Shown here: positions 23,722 to 32,942 of the stretch, piece after piece | Numbering within the stretch: position 1 is the stretch's first letter | Layout: each line of letters starts with the position of its first letter | Assembly: GCA_045636865.1 (NCBI GenBank) | Contig: JAZTYJ010000013.1 | Span: 41,475-105,474, forward strand | From: SIG480 sp045636865 | GTDB lineage: Bacteria > Bacillota > Clostridia > Oscillospirales > JAAYXM01 | Reading direction: 5' to 3' | Length of the DNA stretch: 64,000 nt | The notes under the pieces: model-generated | What the model was told of the DNA's origin: nothing | The model's database searches: none | What the model saw: only the letters and a program-made list of their open reading frames with translations | Made by a program: the position numbers and the translations under genes

Positions 23722-25425
23722 TTATAAGCTACGTATTTCTCTTTTTTTCTCTTCGGCAAGCAGCAGAAGCTCACGAGCATTTTCAAGTGTTGTTTCGCTG
23801 ATTGATGAGCCGCCTGTAATTCGCGCAAGCTCGCCTTCGCGTCCTTGCAAATCAAGTGGCGTAACAACCGTATACGTTCTGCCGTCTTTCTCACTTTTTT
23901 CAATCTTGAAATGAATATCCGACATTGCCGAGAGCTGTGCAAGATGCGTTACACATAGAACCTGCTTGCCCAGAGAAACCTTATAAAGCTTTTCCGCTAT
24001 TTTCTGTGCAGCCCTTCCGCTTACTCCCGTGTCAATTTCGTCGAAAATAAGCGTAGATACATAATCAGTATCCCGGAGCGCATTTTTCATGGCAAGCATA
24101 ACTCGTGAAAGCTCACCGCCGGAAGCAATTTTCTCAAGCGGCTTTTCATCTTCACCAAGGTTTGCGGAGAGCAAGAATTCAACTGTATCAAGACCTCGTT
24201 CTGTAAGTTCTTCTCCCTTTTCCAATTTAGCAACAAACTTTGCATTTTTCATGTCAAGCTCTGAAAGCTCTTTTGTTATGCGGCTTTCAAGCTCACGTGC
24301 GGCATTTTGCCTCAACTCAAAAAGTCTCTCTGCAAAGCAATATGCCTTTACAGATAAATCTTCAATTTCTTTCTCTAAAATAAGCATCTTTTCATCTGAA
24401 AATTCAATTTCAGAAAGCTCATTTTTTATTTTATCAAAATATTCAAGCATTTCCGCAACGTTGCTGCCATATTTGCGCTTTAATTTATGTATCACATCAA
24501 GTCGGGACTCTACTGCATCTGCGTCTTCGTCTGAAAAATCAAACGAATCGAGAAGATCGCGGAGTCTTTCGGAAACGTCTTCTGCTGCGTAATGTATCTC
24601 CGTTGCAGCCTCCGAAATCTTTGACATTTCTTCTGAGAAATCCGAAATCTGTGAAAGAAGTTTTGATGCTTCGCCAAGCGCGGTGCATACTCCAACCTGC
24701 TCACCACTCCCGGAAAAAGCTTCATACACCTTTGCTACACGTTCGGTAAGCTTTGCACTGTCGCGCATTATTTTTTGCTTTTCAAGAAGCTTTATATCCT
24801 CATCTTCTACGAGATTTGCCGCCTCAAGCTCATTAATCTGAAACTTCAGCATCTCAACCTGTCGCGCCTTTGCGGTTTCATCAATATCAAGTCGCTTGAG
24901 TTCCTGTTTTTTCTCACAGAGTTCTAAAAAAATCAACTCATATTCCTTTTCACATTCGGAATATTCCGAAGATTGTGCAAATCTGTCGACAAAAAGCGCA
25001 TGTGTCTCTACATTTAAAAGCTGCTGACTGTCATGCTGACCAAGGATATTTATAAGAAGGATTCCAAAATCTCGCAGAAGTGTCGCAGTTATCGGTTTTC
25101 CGTTGATTCTTGCTGAACTTTTTCCATCTGCCGTGATTTCTCTCGAAATCATAACCTCATCATTTTCCGAATCAAATCCGTTTGAAGAAAGCCAATTCAT
25201 CGCCTCTTGTGAAATTCCGTCAAAAACCGCGCTTACAGACGCCTTCGCCGCCCCGTTTCTTACGACATCTTTTGTGGTTCGATATCCAAGCACAGCCCCG
25301 ATTGCGTCAATTATGATGGATTTGCCCGCACCTGTTTCACCGGTAAGAACATTAAATCCCTCTCCGAGCTCAATGTCGCAACTTTCTATAACTGCTATAT
25401 TCTCAATGTGAAGAAGCTTAAGCAT
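23722..25425 (-). CDS. recN: DNA repair protein RecN
   Basis: A 567-residue SMC-like ATPase acting early in double-strand-break repair. Walker A GETGAGKS (residues 29-36), a long central coiled coil with many Glu/Lys/Leu (about 150-380), the ABC signature ASGGELSRVMLA and Walker B TLIFDEIDTGVSG are all seen. It is the last gene of the nusB-to-recN block, 16 nt after argR. The start follows CGGAG. Confidence 0.96.
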   Translation of the reverse strand: MLKLLHIENIAVIESCDIELGEGFNVLTGETGAGKSIIIDAIGAVLGYRTTKDVVRNGAAKASVSAVFDGISQEAMNWLSSNGFDSENDEVMISREITADGKSSARINGKPITATLLRDFGILLINILGQHDSQQLLNVETHALFVDRFAQSSEYSECEKEYELIFLELCEKKQELKRLDIDETAKARQVEMLKFQINELEAANLVEDEDIKLLEKQKIMRDSAKLTERVAKVYEAFSGSGEQVGVCTALGEASKLLSQISDFSEEMSKISEAATEIHYAAEDVSERLRDLLDSFDFSDEDADAVESRLDVIHKLKRKYGSNVAEMLEYFDKIKNELSEIEFSDEKMLILEKEIEDLSVKAYCFAERLFELRQNAARELESRITKELSELDMKNAKFVAKLEKGEELTERGLDTVEFLLSANLGEDEKPLEKIASGGELSRVMLAMKNALRDTDYVSTLIFDEIDTGVSGRAAQKIAEKLYKVSLGKQVLCVTHLAQLSAMSDIHFKIEKSEKDGRTYTVVTPLDLQGREGELARITGGSSISETTLENARELLLLAEEKKREIRSL

Positions 25426-25441
25426 TTATATCACTCCGATA

Positions 25442-25894
25442 TCAGGAAAGCATTTTTCCAAGTTGTTCGCAAAAATCACTTGCAGATTTTGTCGTGTGCA
25501 TAACAAGAAAAGCGGTGTCATCTCCCGCAAGAGTTCCGACTATGTCAGATGACTGCATTGAATCAATAGCAGAACATGCAGCAGATGCAAGACCGGGCAT
25601 AGTTTTAAGGACAACAATATTCTGCGCGTTGTCATACGAGAGAACACTCTCTCTGAATATCGTAAGCAAACGTTCCGAAAATCCGGAATCCATTGAAGAG
25701 TGCGATACTGCATATTTGCTCTTTCCGTTTGAACCAACAGCCTTCACAAGACGAAGCTCCTTGATATCCCTTGAAACCGTCGCCTGTGTTGCATTGAAGC
25801 CTTCTTTATTCAAATACTCCGTAAGCTCCGATTGTGTCGAAATATCATACTTTTCAATAAGTTTCAGAAGTGTTGTTTGTCTTCTTGATTTCAT
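25442..25894 (-). CDS. argR: Arginine repressor ArgR
   Basis: A 150-residue regulator. The N-terminal winged helix-turn-helix (TQSELTEYLNKEGFNATQATVSRDIKEL) binds ARG boxes; the C-terminal half (about 80-150) with the VGTLAGDDTAFL segment forms the arginine-binding hexamer. In Clostridia argR lies between nadK and recN, as here. The start at 25894 gives the family length and lies one base after the nadK stop, with AGGAGG inside the nadK end. The ORF could extend 14 residues, but without support. Confidence 0.94.
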   Translation of the reverse strand: MKSRRQTTLLKLIEKYDISTQSELTEYLNKEGFNATQATVSRDIKELRLVKAVGSNGKSKYAVSHSSMDSGFSERLLTIFRESVLSYDNAQNIVVLKTMPGLASAACSAIDSMQSSDIVGTLAGDDTAFLVMHTTKSASDFCEQLGKMLS

Positions 25895-25895
25895 T

Positions 25896-26756
25896 TTAAT
25901 CAAACCTCCTGTCAGAAAGCTTAGAATACAGAACATCGTAGAAATTTGTATCTTTAACGTGAATCAGTTTTGTTGTTTCACGAGCCTTCTTGATTTTTAC
26001 GTAATCCCCGTGCATAAGCTCAAAACCGTCGTCTCCGTCAATACTTACGGCAATTACTGAATTTTGCGAACTTTTGGCACAAAGCTTGATTGTGCGCTTG
26101 TACGAAAGAACTATCGGTTTTGCAGTCAGTGCATGTGCACAAACGGGTGTTATCGTAATGTTCTTTGAAAGCGGGTCTATAATCGGTCCTCCTGCCGAAA
26201 GCGAATATGCAGTTGATCCCGTTGGTGTAGCTATAATAACACCGTCACCGCTGTAATGCGAAATGAACATCTCATCGGCAAACATATCCATATCAACAGT
26301 CCATTGTCTGCCTGTTTTCATAATGACCGCATCGTTGAGAGCTGTACGCTTGTATATTGTTTCATCATTGCGGATAACAGCAACATCAAGCCTCATTCGC
26401 TCTTCAATCTGATAATCTCCGTCCAAAACCTTTTTGAGTTGTTCAATTTCGTTTGATTCAAGCTCTGCCATATATCCGATACGACCAATATTTATCCCGA
26501 GAACGGGTATATTAAGCTCCGCAACTTCGTTTGCCGTGTCAAGAAGACTTCCATCCCCGCCAAAAGAAATGATCATATCAGCATCCTTCAGGGCATCTGA
26601 AAAATCCGATAAGACTGCTCCTGTTTTTTCTGCACCGGGAATATCAGACGGAATATATGCTTTTACTGAATGTTTTTTAAAAAAATCAGCAACCTTTTTC
26701 GTGCATTCAAGTCCCACATCGCGCGAGGGATTAGGATTAAGAACCACTTTTTTCAT
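25896..26756 (-). CDS. nadK: NAD kinase
   Basis: A 286-residue enzyme phosphorylating NAD to NADP. The diagnostic GGDGSLLDTA is at about residues 66-75, NDAVI and the glycine-rich TPTGSTAYSLSAGGPII follow. It lies 7 nt after tlyA and directly before argR. Length and fold are typical. Confidence 0.96.
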   Translation of the reverse strand: MKKVVLNPNPSRDVGLECTKKVADFFKKHSVKAYIPSDIPGAEKTGAVLSDFSDALKDADMIISFGGDGSLLDTANEVAELNIPVLGINIGRIGYMAELESNEIEQLKKVLDGDYQIEERMRLDVAVIRNDETIYKRTALNDAVIMKTGRQWTVDMDMFADEMFISHYSGDGVIIATPTGSTAYSLSAGGPIIDPLSKNITITPVCAHALTAKPIVLSYKRTIKLCAKSSQNSVIAVSIDGDDGFELMHGDYVKIKKARETTKLIHVKDTNFYDVLYSKLSDRRFD

Positions 26757-26763
26757 AACACGT

Positions 26764-27567
26764 CTACCCTTTCAACGAGTTGTGTGCACCTTCTACGATT
26801 TTTGCCGTTTCAATCTCTCCCACGGAGATATCCCCACAGGATAAATGTCCAAGAAACTCTATATTTCCTTCGGGGCCCGTTATCGGAGAGAACGTAATTC
26901 CGCATACATTAAATCCGGCACCTTTTGCATTCTCTATAAAATTATCAAGAACCTCTTTATGAACCGCAGGGTCTCTTACAACGCCTTTTTTGCCTATTTT
27001 TTCGCGACCTGCCTCAAATTGCGGTTTTATAAGACAATACACATCACCCGAATCGCCCATAAGTCCTCGGATTGCAGGCAAAACGATTTTAAGTGAAATA
27101 AACGAAACATCGATTACCGCAAGCTCGATGATATCGGGAATCTGCTCATGTGTAACGTATCTGATGTTTGTTCGTTCCATACAGACAACACGCGGATTGT
27201 TTCTTATTTCCCACGCAAGCTGTCCGTAACCTACGTCCACGGAATACAGTTTTTTTACTCCTCTTTTCAAAAGACAATCTGAAAAACCGCCCGTAGACGC
27301 TCCTGCATCTATCGCAATCTTCCCCTCGACCTCCGCACCAAAGAAATCAAGTGCTTTCTCAAGTTTGAGTCCTCCACGGCTTACGTATGAATTATCGTTT
27401 TTTCTGACTTCAATGTCTGCATCCTCAGAAAAAAGCTCACCTGCCTTGTCAGCTTTTTGTCCGTCAACATAGACATTTCCACTCATAATTATCGCCTTTG
27501 CCTTCTCGCGACTGGGCAAAAGTCCTTTTTCAACAAGAATCACATCAAGTCTTTTCTTCGTACTCAA
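26764..27567 (-). CDS. tlyA: TlyA family rRNA methyltransferase
   Basis: A 267-residue protein with an N-terminal S4 RNA-binding domain (RLDVILVEKGLLPSREKAKAII) and an FtsJ-like SAM methyltransferase domain (IDAGASTGGFSDCLL; KPQFEAG). Mycobacterial TlyA makes 2'-O-methylcytidine in rRNA; Firmicute homologues (YqxC) have been linked to the same or to hemolysis, the latter unproven. The start is TTG at 27567, overlapping the dxs stop by 4 nt (TTGA), so it is translationally coupled. Confidence 0.92.
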   Translation of the reverse strand: MSTKKRLDVILVEKGLLPSREKAKAIIMSGNVYVDGQKADKAGELFSEDADIEVRKNDNSYVSRGGLKLEKALDFFGAEVEGKIAIDAGASTGGFSDCLLKRGVKKLYSVDVGYGQLAWEIRNNPRVVCMERTNIRYVTHEQIPDIIELAVIDVSFISLKIVLPAIRGLMGDSGDVYCLIKPQFEAGREKIGKKGVVRDPAVHKEVLDNFIENAKGAGFNVCGITFSPITGPEGNIEFLGHLSCGDISVGEIETAKIVEGAHNSLKG

Positions 27568-29417
27568 CCCTCAAAAGCCTCCAAAACAGTTTTATATATA
27601 CCCTCTTCAGAAAGATTTAGCGCATCATAAAGTTTATCAAGCTCACCGTGAGTTACAAACGAATCTCCCGCATTTACAGGTATAAGCTTGCAGTTTATAT
27701 TGTTCTTTGAACAAATCGCAGAAAGCTGTTCAAATACAGAACCTTTTTCGACTACCTCTTCAATAACAACGATTGCTTTATGCTTTGAAACTACATTTAT
27801 TATAGTTTCATCATCAATTGGTTTTAATGCGTTAAGCTTAAGGACAGATGCGCATACCCCATCACTCTTAAGCCGCTTGCACGCGAAAATAACCTTGTTT
27901 ACAAGAGTTCCGTATGTTATCACACAAACGTCCTTGCCCTCGCAAATGAGTTTTGCAGATATTTTGTCATCAAAAGTATTTTCTTTGAAATCTCCTTCAG
28001 AGCCTCTCGGATATCTGATTGCTATCGGTCCGTCAAGCCTGGTGGCATATCCAAGCATCGCGCGAAGCTCTGCGAAATTTGACGGAGCAAGAATCGTCAT
28101 TCCCGGTATTGAAGATAGATACGCAACATCGAAAACACCATGATGTGTTTCTCCGTCTTCACCAACAAGCCCTGCCCTGTCAACAGCAAAGACCACGTGC
28201 TGCTTTGAAATTGCAATATCATGGATAAGCATATCGTATGCACGCTGCAAAAACGTTGAATATATCGCACAAACAGGAATCATCCCTTGTGCCGAAAGCC
28301 CTGCCGCCATTGCAACTGCATGCTCTTCTGCTATCGCAACGTCAAAAAATCTATCTGGAAACTTCTCTGCAAACGGAGTGAGTCCTACACCGGAGGTCAT
28401 AGCCGCGGTTATCGCACATATCTGTTCATTCTTCCCTGCAAGAGAAATAAGCTCTTTTCCGAAAACGTCTGAAAATGTTTCACTTCTGCCCGAAACAGAT
28501 GCACCTGTCTCTACGTTAAACTTTCCGACGCCGTGATACTTTTCCGGGCTTTCTTCTGACGGAACGTATCCTCTTCCCTTTGTTGTCGTAAGGTGAATGA
28601 CAACAGGTCTTTTCAGGTCACGGGCAAGCTCAAGAAGGTATGTGACATATTTTATATCATGCCCGTCCGCAGGACCAAGATATGTAAATCCCATCTCCTC
28701 GAAAAATAATGATGGTATAAAGGCGTTTTTGATAGCTCTTTTAGCTTTGTGAATTCCGTTATCAATCGCTATCGTAAACTTTGATTTTTTAATTATTCTT
28801 CTGTAAACATTCTTAAAACGCAAATACTTTTTCTTTACACGAAGCTTTGCAAGATAATTTGTCATTGCACCAACGTTTTTTGTGATAGACATCTCGTTAT
28901 CATTCAGTATAACGATGAGCGGCTCCTTGCTCTGACCTGCATCAGAGAGAGCTTCATACGCCATACCGCCCGTAAATGCGCCGTCTCCTATGAGAGATAG
29001 AACAGAATAATCCTTATTTGTAAGTGTTCTTGCACGCGCCATTCCAAGCGCAACGGAAACAGAGTTCGAAGCATGTCCCGAAACGCAGGCATCGTGTTGA
29101 CTTTCGGATGGTCTTGTAAAACCTGATATGCCGCCAAACTTGCGGAGGGTTCCAAAGCAGTCCTTCCTGCCGGTTAAAATCTTGTGCACATATGACTGAT
29201 GACCGACATCGAAAACAAGTCGGTCAACTGATGTATCAAAAACTTTATGAATTGCGAGAGTAAGCTCCACTATACCGAGATTGGACGCAAGGTGACCGCC
29301 CGTTTTTGAGATGTTTTCAATAAGAAACTCGCGAATTTCTCCTGCAAGCTCGTACAACTCAGAAACAGAAAGAGCTTTTATATCATTTTGATCCTTGATT
29401 TTGTCCAAAAATCCCAT
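27564..29417 (-). CDS. dxs: 1-deoxy-D-xylulose-5-phosphate synthase
   Basis: A 617-residue thiamine-diphosphate enzyme that starts the MEP isoprenoid pathway from pyruvate and glyceraldehyde 3-phosphate. VFDVGHQSYVHKILTGR and GDGAFTGGMAYEAL (ThDP/Mg site) lie in the N-terminal third; FDVAIAEEHAVAMAAGL and DRAGLVGEDGETHHG are in the pyrimidine domain. Downstream of oapA by 21 nt. With ispA in the same block it couples precursor supply to prenyl-chain formation. Confidence 0.97.
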   Translation of the reverse strand: MGFLDKIKDQNDIKALSVSELYELAGEIREFLIENISKTGGHLASNLGIVELTLAIHKVFDTSVDRLVFDVGHQSYVHKILTGRKDCFGTLRKFGGISGFTRPSESQHDACVSGHASNSVSVALGMARARTLTNKDYSVLSLIGDGAFTGGMAYEALSDAGQSKEPLIVILNDNEMSITKNVGAMTNYLAKLRVKKKYLRFKNVYRRIIKKSKFTIAIDNGIHKAKRAIKNAFIPSLFFEEMGFTYLGPADGHDIKYVTYLLELARDLKRPVVIHLTTTKGRGYVPSEESPEKYHGVGKFNVETGASVSGRSETFSDVFGKELISLAGKNEQICAITAAMTSGVGLTPFAEKFPDRFFDVAIAEEHAVAMAAGLSAQGMIPVCAIYSTFLQRAYDMLIHDIAISKQHVVFAVDRAGLVGEDGETHHGVFDVAYLSSIPGMTILAPSNFAELRAMLGYATRLDGPIAIRYPRGSEGDFKENTFDDKISAKLICEGKDVCVITYGTLVNKVIFACKRLKSDGVCASVLKLNALKPIDDETIINVVSKHKAIVVIEEVVEKGSVFEQLSAICSKNNINCKLIPVNAGDSFVTHGELDKLYDALNLSEEGIYKTVLEAFEG

Positions 29418-29438
29418 CTTTTAACTCCCAAAGCCCAT

Positions 29439-29987
29439 TTATTTTTTTACTTTGAAAAAACTTATCATTCTTGCCATAAAAAAGACAATACTGTTACTCT
29501 TGCTTATTGCAAAGCCCTTTGCAAAAGCCTTTCCACCAACTGTTAAACCTGCAACAAATCCCGTTATAACAAGCGAGATCAAAAAACCTGTTGTCCCCGC
29601 AAACGGCAACGACGCTATAATAACAGCAGCGGTTGAGCCACTCATAATTCCGCATATATCGCCTATAACGTCATTACATATACTTGAAACTTTTTCCGCA
29701 TTTTTGACAAGCCAAAGTGCTTCCTTTGCGCCTTTTACGCGCTTTGCAGCCATAGCATTTATCGGTTTTTCTGAAGCAGTTGTCGTCGCAACTCCAAACA
29801 CATCAAAAATGATGCCAAGTAAAATGAACGTCGCAAGCACTAGAAATGCAACTATTAAATTTACGCTTTTGAGCGTTGTTTCCGAAATTGCATTAAAAAT
29901 TATTGAAAGAATAAAGCTTCCGAAAAGAATGGTTATTGACCACCGCATCGGAGATGACTTTTCTTTTTTAATATTTTTCTCTTTCAA
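29439..29987 (-). CDS. oapA: OLE-associated membrane protein OapA
   Basis: A 182-residue integral membrane protein with about four hydrophobic helices, a basic start (MKEKNIKKEK) and the conserved loop FDVFGVATTTASEKPINAMAAKRVKGAKEAL followed by NAEKVSSICNDVIGDICGIMSG. It resembles the transmembrane part of CNNM/CorB proteins and such homologues are often labelled 'Mg/Co transporter CorB'. The gene lies directly 3' of the OLE RNA and before dxs, which is the context of OapA, the protein that anchors OLE RNA to the membrane. The start is read as TTG at 29987, 9 nt after CGGAGG; the longer open frame lies inside the RNA gene. Confidence 0.85.
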   Translation of the reverse strand: MKEKNIKKEKSSPMRWSITILFGSFILSIIFNAISETTLKSVNLIVAFLVLATFILLGIIFDVFGVATTTASEKPINAMAAKRVKGAKEALWLVKNAEKVSSICNDVIGDICGIMSGSTAAVIIASLPFAGTTGFLISLVITGFVAGLTVGGKAFAKGFAISKSNSIVFFMARMISFFKVKK

Positions 29988-30018
29988 AACCGTATGCCTC
30001 CGAATAAATAATAAAAAT

Positions 30019-30614
30019 GGGTAGCGAAAGAAGGTAATCTTGCGGCTTAGGTCCGGTATGTTTTCCACACAAAGTACCCCTTGTTGCCAATAAGGGCGGT
30101 TTCCCTTTAAACCTTGCGCCGTCAAGTTGCCAACGACGACACCGGATCACCACTTAGTCCGCACTGCAAATCTTCCTTCGCACGACAGCCTAGATGATTT
30201 CCATAACAGTCACGTCGGTTCTTAGCCTCTTTTGCAGCAGGGGTTTCAAAAAGCAATAGGCCCTGTTTTTTGGCCAAAAACAAGAGCTTCAGTTCTTCTA
30301 TTCACCGAAACCACTCAAGGCAGGCTACTCTGCACACAGCACAAGGCTTATGCCAAGCACCGCATTGCAGGTTTAATCCCGGCACGTACTCAATCCATCA
30401 ATTGCGATAATGTATAGGTTTTGCACGAGCTCGGGTCTCCACGGCAATAGGGTCGTTCCTGCATGCCGTTGCAGGTCGCCCTAAAGCCTTAACCCCCAGC
30501 ACTCACCCCAATCTGGGCGAGAGAAGCAAGCACAAGGGACTTCATCGATATGCCCGTCTACGGATTTTTAGGCCCGTCTTGGGAACCGACAGATCTGACT
30601 AGGATACTGCACCC
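30019..30614 (-). ncRNA. ole: OLE RNA (ornate, large, extremophilic RNA)
   Basis: About 600 nt without a credible reading frame between ispA and oapA. Its outermost bases close: minus-strand GGGTGC (30614-30609) pairs with GCTACCC (30025-30019) with one bulged base. Inside are many local hairpins, for example CCTGCAACGGCATGCAGG (30475-30458), a GTTTTTGGCC/GGCCAAAAAAC element near 30265-30285, and CCCTT..AAGGG near 30078-30096; GACGGGC occurs twice near 30551-30578. OLE RNAs are ~600 nt, lie next to isoprenoid genes and bind OapA at the membrane. Size, strand and the ispA-ole-oapA-dxs order match. No convincing promoter was found in the ispA end, so it is probably cut from the operon transcript. 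Ends are approximate; recognition rests on context and fold, not on a model search. Confidence 0.86.
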
Positions 30615-30626
30615 ATCTTATTAACT

Positions 30627-31505
30627 TTAATTTTCTCTGGAGAGAAGCTTATATGCAAGCCAGATGAGAAACTCGCTATTTTGCAGTTTCTTTGCTGATA
30701 TTTCTGCATCTTTCGTAAGTTCTTCGACTTTTTCTTTGCACCTTTCAATACCAAGAAGCTTAACAAATGTTGATTTACCGCTTTTTTCATCGTTTCCGAC
30801 ATCTTTTCCTATTATCGCTTCATCGCCTTCAACATTCAGAATGTCGTCGCGAATCTGAAAAGCGAGCCCGATTTTGTCTGCATAATCTTCTGCAAAAGAA
30901 ATTTCTTCGTTGCTTGCTCCGCCGATTATGCATCCCATAACAGCTGCAGCTCTTATGAGCGCACCTGTTTTCATATTCTGAAGAAGCTCAATTTCCGAAA
31001 CATCAAGTGTTCGGTTTTCACCCTCCATATCAATAACCTGTCCGCCAATCATTCCTTCTGCGCCCGATGCGGTTGACAGAACTTTCATAGCCTGAAGTGT
31101 TACATCTGAAGAAAGGCGACTGTTTGCAAGAATATGTTCAAATGCGCGATTTAATAGCGCATCTCCCGCAAGCACCGCAATAGCTTCGCCGAATTTCTTA
31201 TGATTCGTAGGACGACCTCTGCGAAGATCGTCATCGTCCATACACGGTAAATCATCGTGAATGAGAGAATATGTATGTATCATTTCAAGTGCAACCGCAA
31301 ACGGCATTGCATCCTCTTCAGATACACCGAAAATACGTGCAAATTCGAGGACAAGCATCGGACGAATGCGCTTTCCGCCTGCATTGAGGCTGTATCGCAT
31401 CGACTCAAAAATTTTGCCGTAGAGACAGGCTTTATCCGAAATCGAGTTTTCAAGCGCGTCGTTTATAACTTTTTGATAATTTAAATATCTTTCCTCATTC
31501 ATCAT
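30627..31505 (-). CDS. ispA: Polyprenyl (farnesyl/geranyl) diphosphate synthase
   Basis: A 292-residue all-helical synthase joining IPP to allylic diphosphates. The first Asp-rich motif is in IHDDLPCMDDDDLRRGRPT, the second in FQIRDDILN; GGKRIRP binds IPP. Product chain length is inferred as C15 from the family in this operon. The start ATG at 31505 overlaps the xseB stop (ATGA) and follows GGAGG; a second ATG is adjacent. The stop is only 12 nt from the OLE RNA 5' end. Confidence 0.95.
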   Translation of the reverse strand: MMNEERYLNYQKVINDALENSISDKACLYGKIFESMRYSLNAGGKRIRPMLVLEFARIFGVSEEDAMPFAVALEMIHTYSLIHDDLPCMDDDDLRRGRPTNHKKFGEAIAVLAGDALLNRAFEHILANSRLSSDVTLQAMKVLSTASGAEGMIGGQVIDMEGENRTLDVSEIELLQNMKTGALIRAAAVMGCIIGGASNEEISFAEDYADKIGLAFQIRDDILNVEGDEAIIGKDVGNDEKSGKSTFVKLLGIERCKEKVEELTKDAEISAKKLQNSEFLIWLAYKLLSREN

Positions 31506-31732
31506 TCGTTCTCCTCCGAATCCCATGCTTTCTCTTCCGGAGAATCCCCTTTTATGAGTAAAGTAACCTTCTGCTCGGCTTCATCAAGCATTTTTGAGCA
31601 ATCCTTGATAAGTGAAGTTCCCTCTTCGAAAAGAGCGAGCGCGCTATCAAGAGGAGCATCGCCTTTTTCGAGCAGACGAACAACATCTTCAAGTCGCTTT
31701 ATTGATTCTTCAAATGTCTTTTTTTCTGACAT
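31502..31732 (-). CDS. xseB: Exodeoxyribonuclease VII small subunit
   Basis: A 76-residue helical protein with the XseB pattern TFEESIKRLEDVVRLLEKGDAPLDSALALFEEG. It caps and regulates the large subunit XseA, encoded directly upstream. The start at 31732 follows AAAGGAAGA; a TTG further upstream would put the start before that site. It overlaps ispA by 4 nt. Confidence 0.95.
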   Translation of the reverse strand: MSEKKTFEESIKRLEDVVRLLEKGDAPLDSALALFEEGTSLIKDCSKMLDEAEQKVTLLIKGDSPEEKAWDSEENE

Positions 31733-31746
31733 TGTATATCTTCCTT

Positions 31747-32934
31747 TCAATCGACCGTACAGCCTATACTTCCGTCTTCCACGCGAAGCTCTATTTTATC
31801 CCCCGAAGACACATCTGATGTTTTTCTAATCACTTTTCCTGATTCTGAAGATGCAATAGAATAACCTCGTGACAAAACCTTGAGCGGACTCATGGCATCA
31901 AGAGATGCAACGAGACGTGAAAATTTTTCTTTCGATTTTAAAACCGAACGTGATGTACTGTTTGCGAGCTTTTCGTGGAGAAAATCAAGAGCAAGACGTC
32001 TTTCAGTAAAGAAATTCTGCGGACTTTGCATGACTCTTTTTTCTGAAAATTTTTTTAAAACTTCCCTGTTTGAATTGAGTTTAAATAAAACTGATCTGTA
32101 AATATTTGCTTCAAATTCTTTTATCTGTCGACGCAACGATGAAACTTCAGGTACCGCAAGCTCTGCCGCATTTGAAGGCGTTGCCGCCCTGACATCCGCA
32201 ACAAAATCAGAGATTGTAACGTCAGGTTCATGTCCGACAGCCGAAATCACAGGAATTTCTGATGCAAAAATAGCTCTTGCGACCTGCTCATCGTTAAATC
32301 CCCACAAGTCCTCAATTGAACCACCACCACGACCTGTAATTATGAGATCTGAAAGTCTGTGATCATTGACATAACGAATCATATCAGCGATATCCGCCGG
32401 TGCGTCAGGTCCCTGCACAAGAACGGGACACACAACAACATCCGCCATTGGAAAACGAGCTTTTAATACTCTTAAAATATCGCGCACCGCGGCGCCTGTG
32501 GGTGACGTTATGACCGCAATCTTTTTAGGAAACTTCGGCAGAGACTTTTTGAGAGATTGTTCAAAAAGGCCCTCGTCCATAAGCTTTCGTTTCAGCTGTT
32601 CAAACGCGACATAAAGTGCACCTGCGCCATCCGGCATCATATCAGTTATATAAAGCTGATACTGTCCGTCTCTCGGAAAAGTGCTTACTCTTCCCTTTGC
32701 AATAATCTTCATTCCGCTCTCCGGTCGGAACTTGAGCTTAGTCGCTTCAAACTTGAACATTACTGCGCGGATAACGGAGTTTTCGTCTTTTAAAGTCATA
32801 TAATGATGCCCGGATGAGTGAAACTTATAGTTTGAAATTTCACCCTTGACATATACTCCCGTTAGTGCGGAATTAGCGTCAAACATCGACTTTATATATT
32901 CGTTAAGCTCGCTTATAGTACAAATATGAGCCAT
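31747..32934 (-). CDS. xseA: Exodeoxyribonuclease VII large subunit
   Basis: A 395-residue nuclease subunit that degrades single-stranded DNA. An N-terminal OB fold (GVYVKGEISNYKFHSSGHHYMTLKD) is followed by the catalytic domain with ITSPTGAAVRDIL, GRGGGSIEDLWGFNDE and SAVGHEPDVTISDFVAD, then a helical C-terminal stretch. It sits 8 nt after nusB. Slightly short in the C-terminal coiled region but intact. Confidence 0.96.
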   Translation of the reverse strand: MAHICTISELNEYIKSMFDANSALTGVYVKGEISNYKFHSSGHHYMTLKDENSVIRAVMFKFEATKLKFRPESGMKIIAKGRVSTFPRDGQYQLYITDMMPDGAGALYVAFEQLKRKLMDEGLFEQSLKKSLPKFPKKIAVITSPTGAAVRDILRVLKARFPMADVVVCPVLVQGPDAPADIADMIRYVNDHRLSDLIITGRGGGSIEDLWGFNDEQVARAIFASEIPVISAVGHEPDVTISDFVADVRAATPSNAAELAVPEVSSLRRQIKEFEANIYRSVLFKLNSNREVLKKFSEKRVMQSPQNFFTERRLALDFLHEKLANSTSRSVLKSKEKFSRLVASLDAMSPLKVLSRGYSIASSESGKVIRKTSDVSSGDKIELRVEDGSIGCTVD

Positions 32935-32942
32935 ATTTTCGC

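Noticed and set aside
24089..24592. 167-codon plus-strand frame opposite recN
   Set aside because: Ser-rich antisense shadow of the RecN coiled coil.
30019..30614. Open frames within the OLE RNA region (for example 30232-30417 plus strand and the 5' part of the frame 30125-29988 minus strand)
   Set aside because: No ribosome-binding sites, no recognisable protein, and the sequence is better explained as structured RNA.
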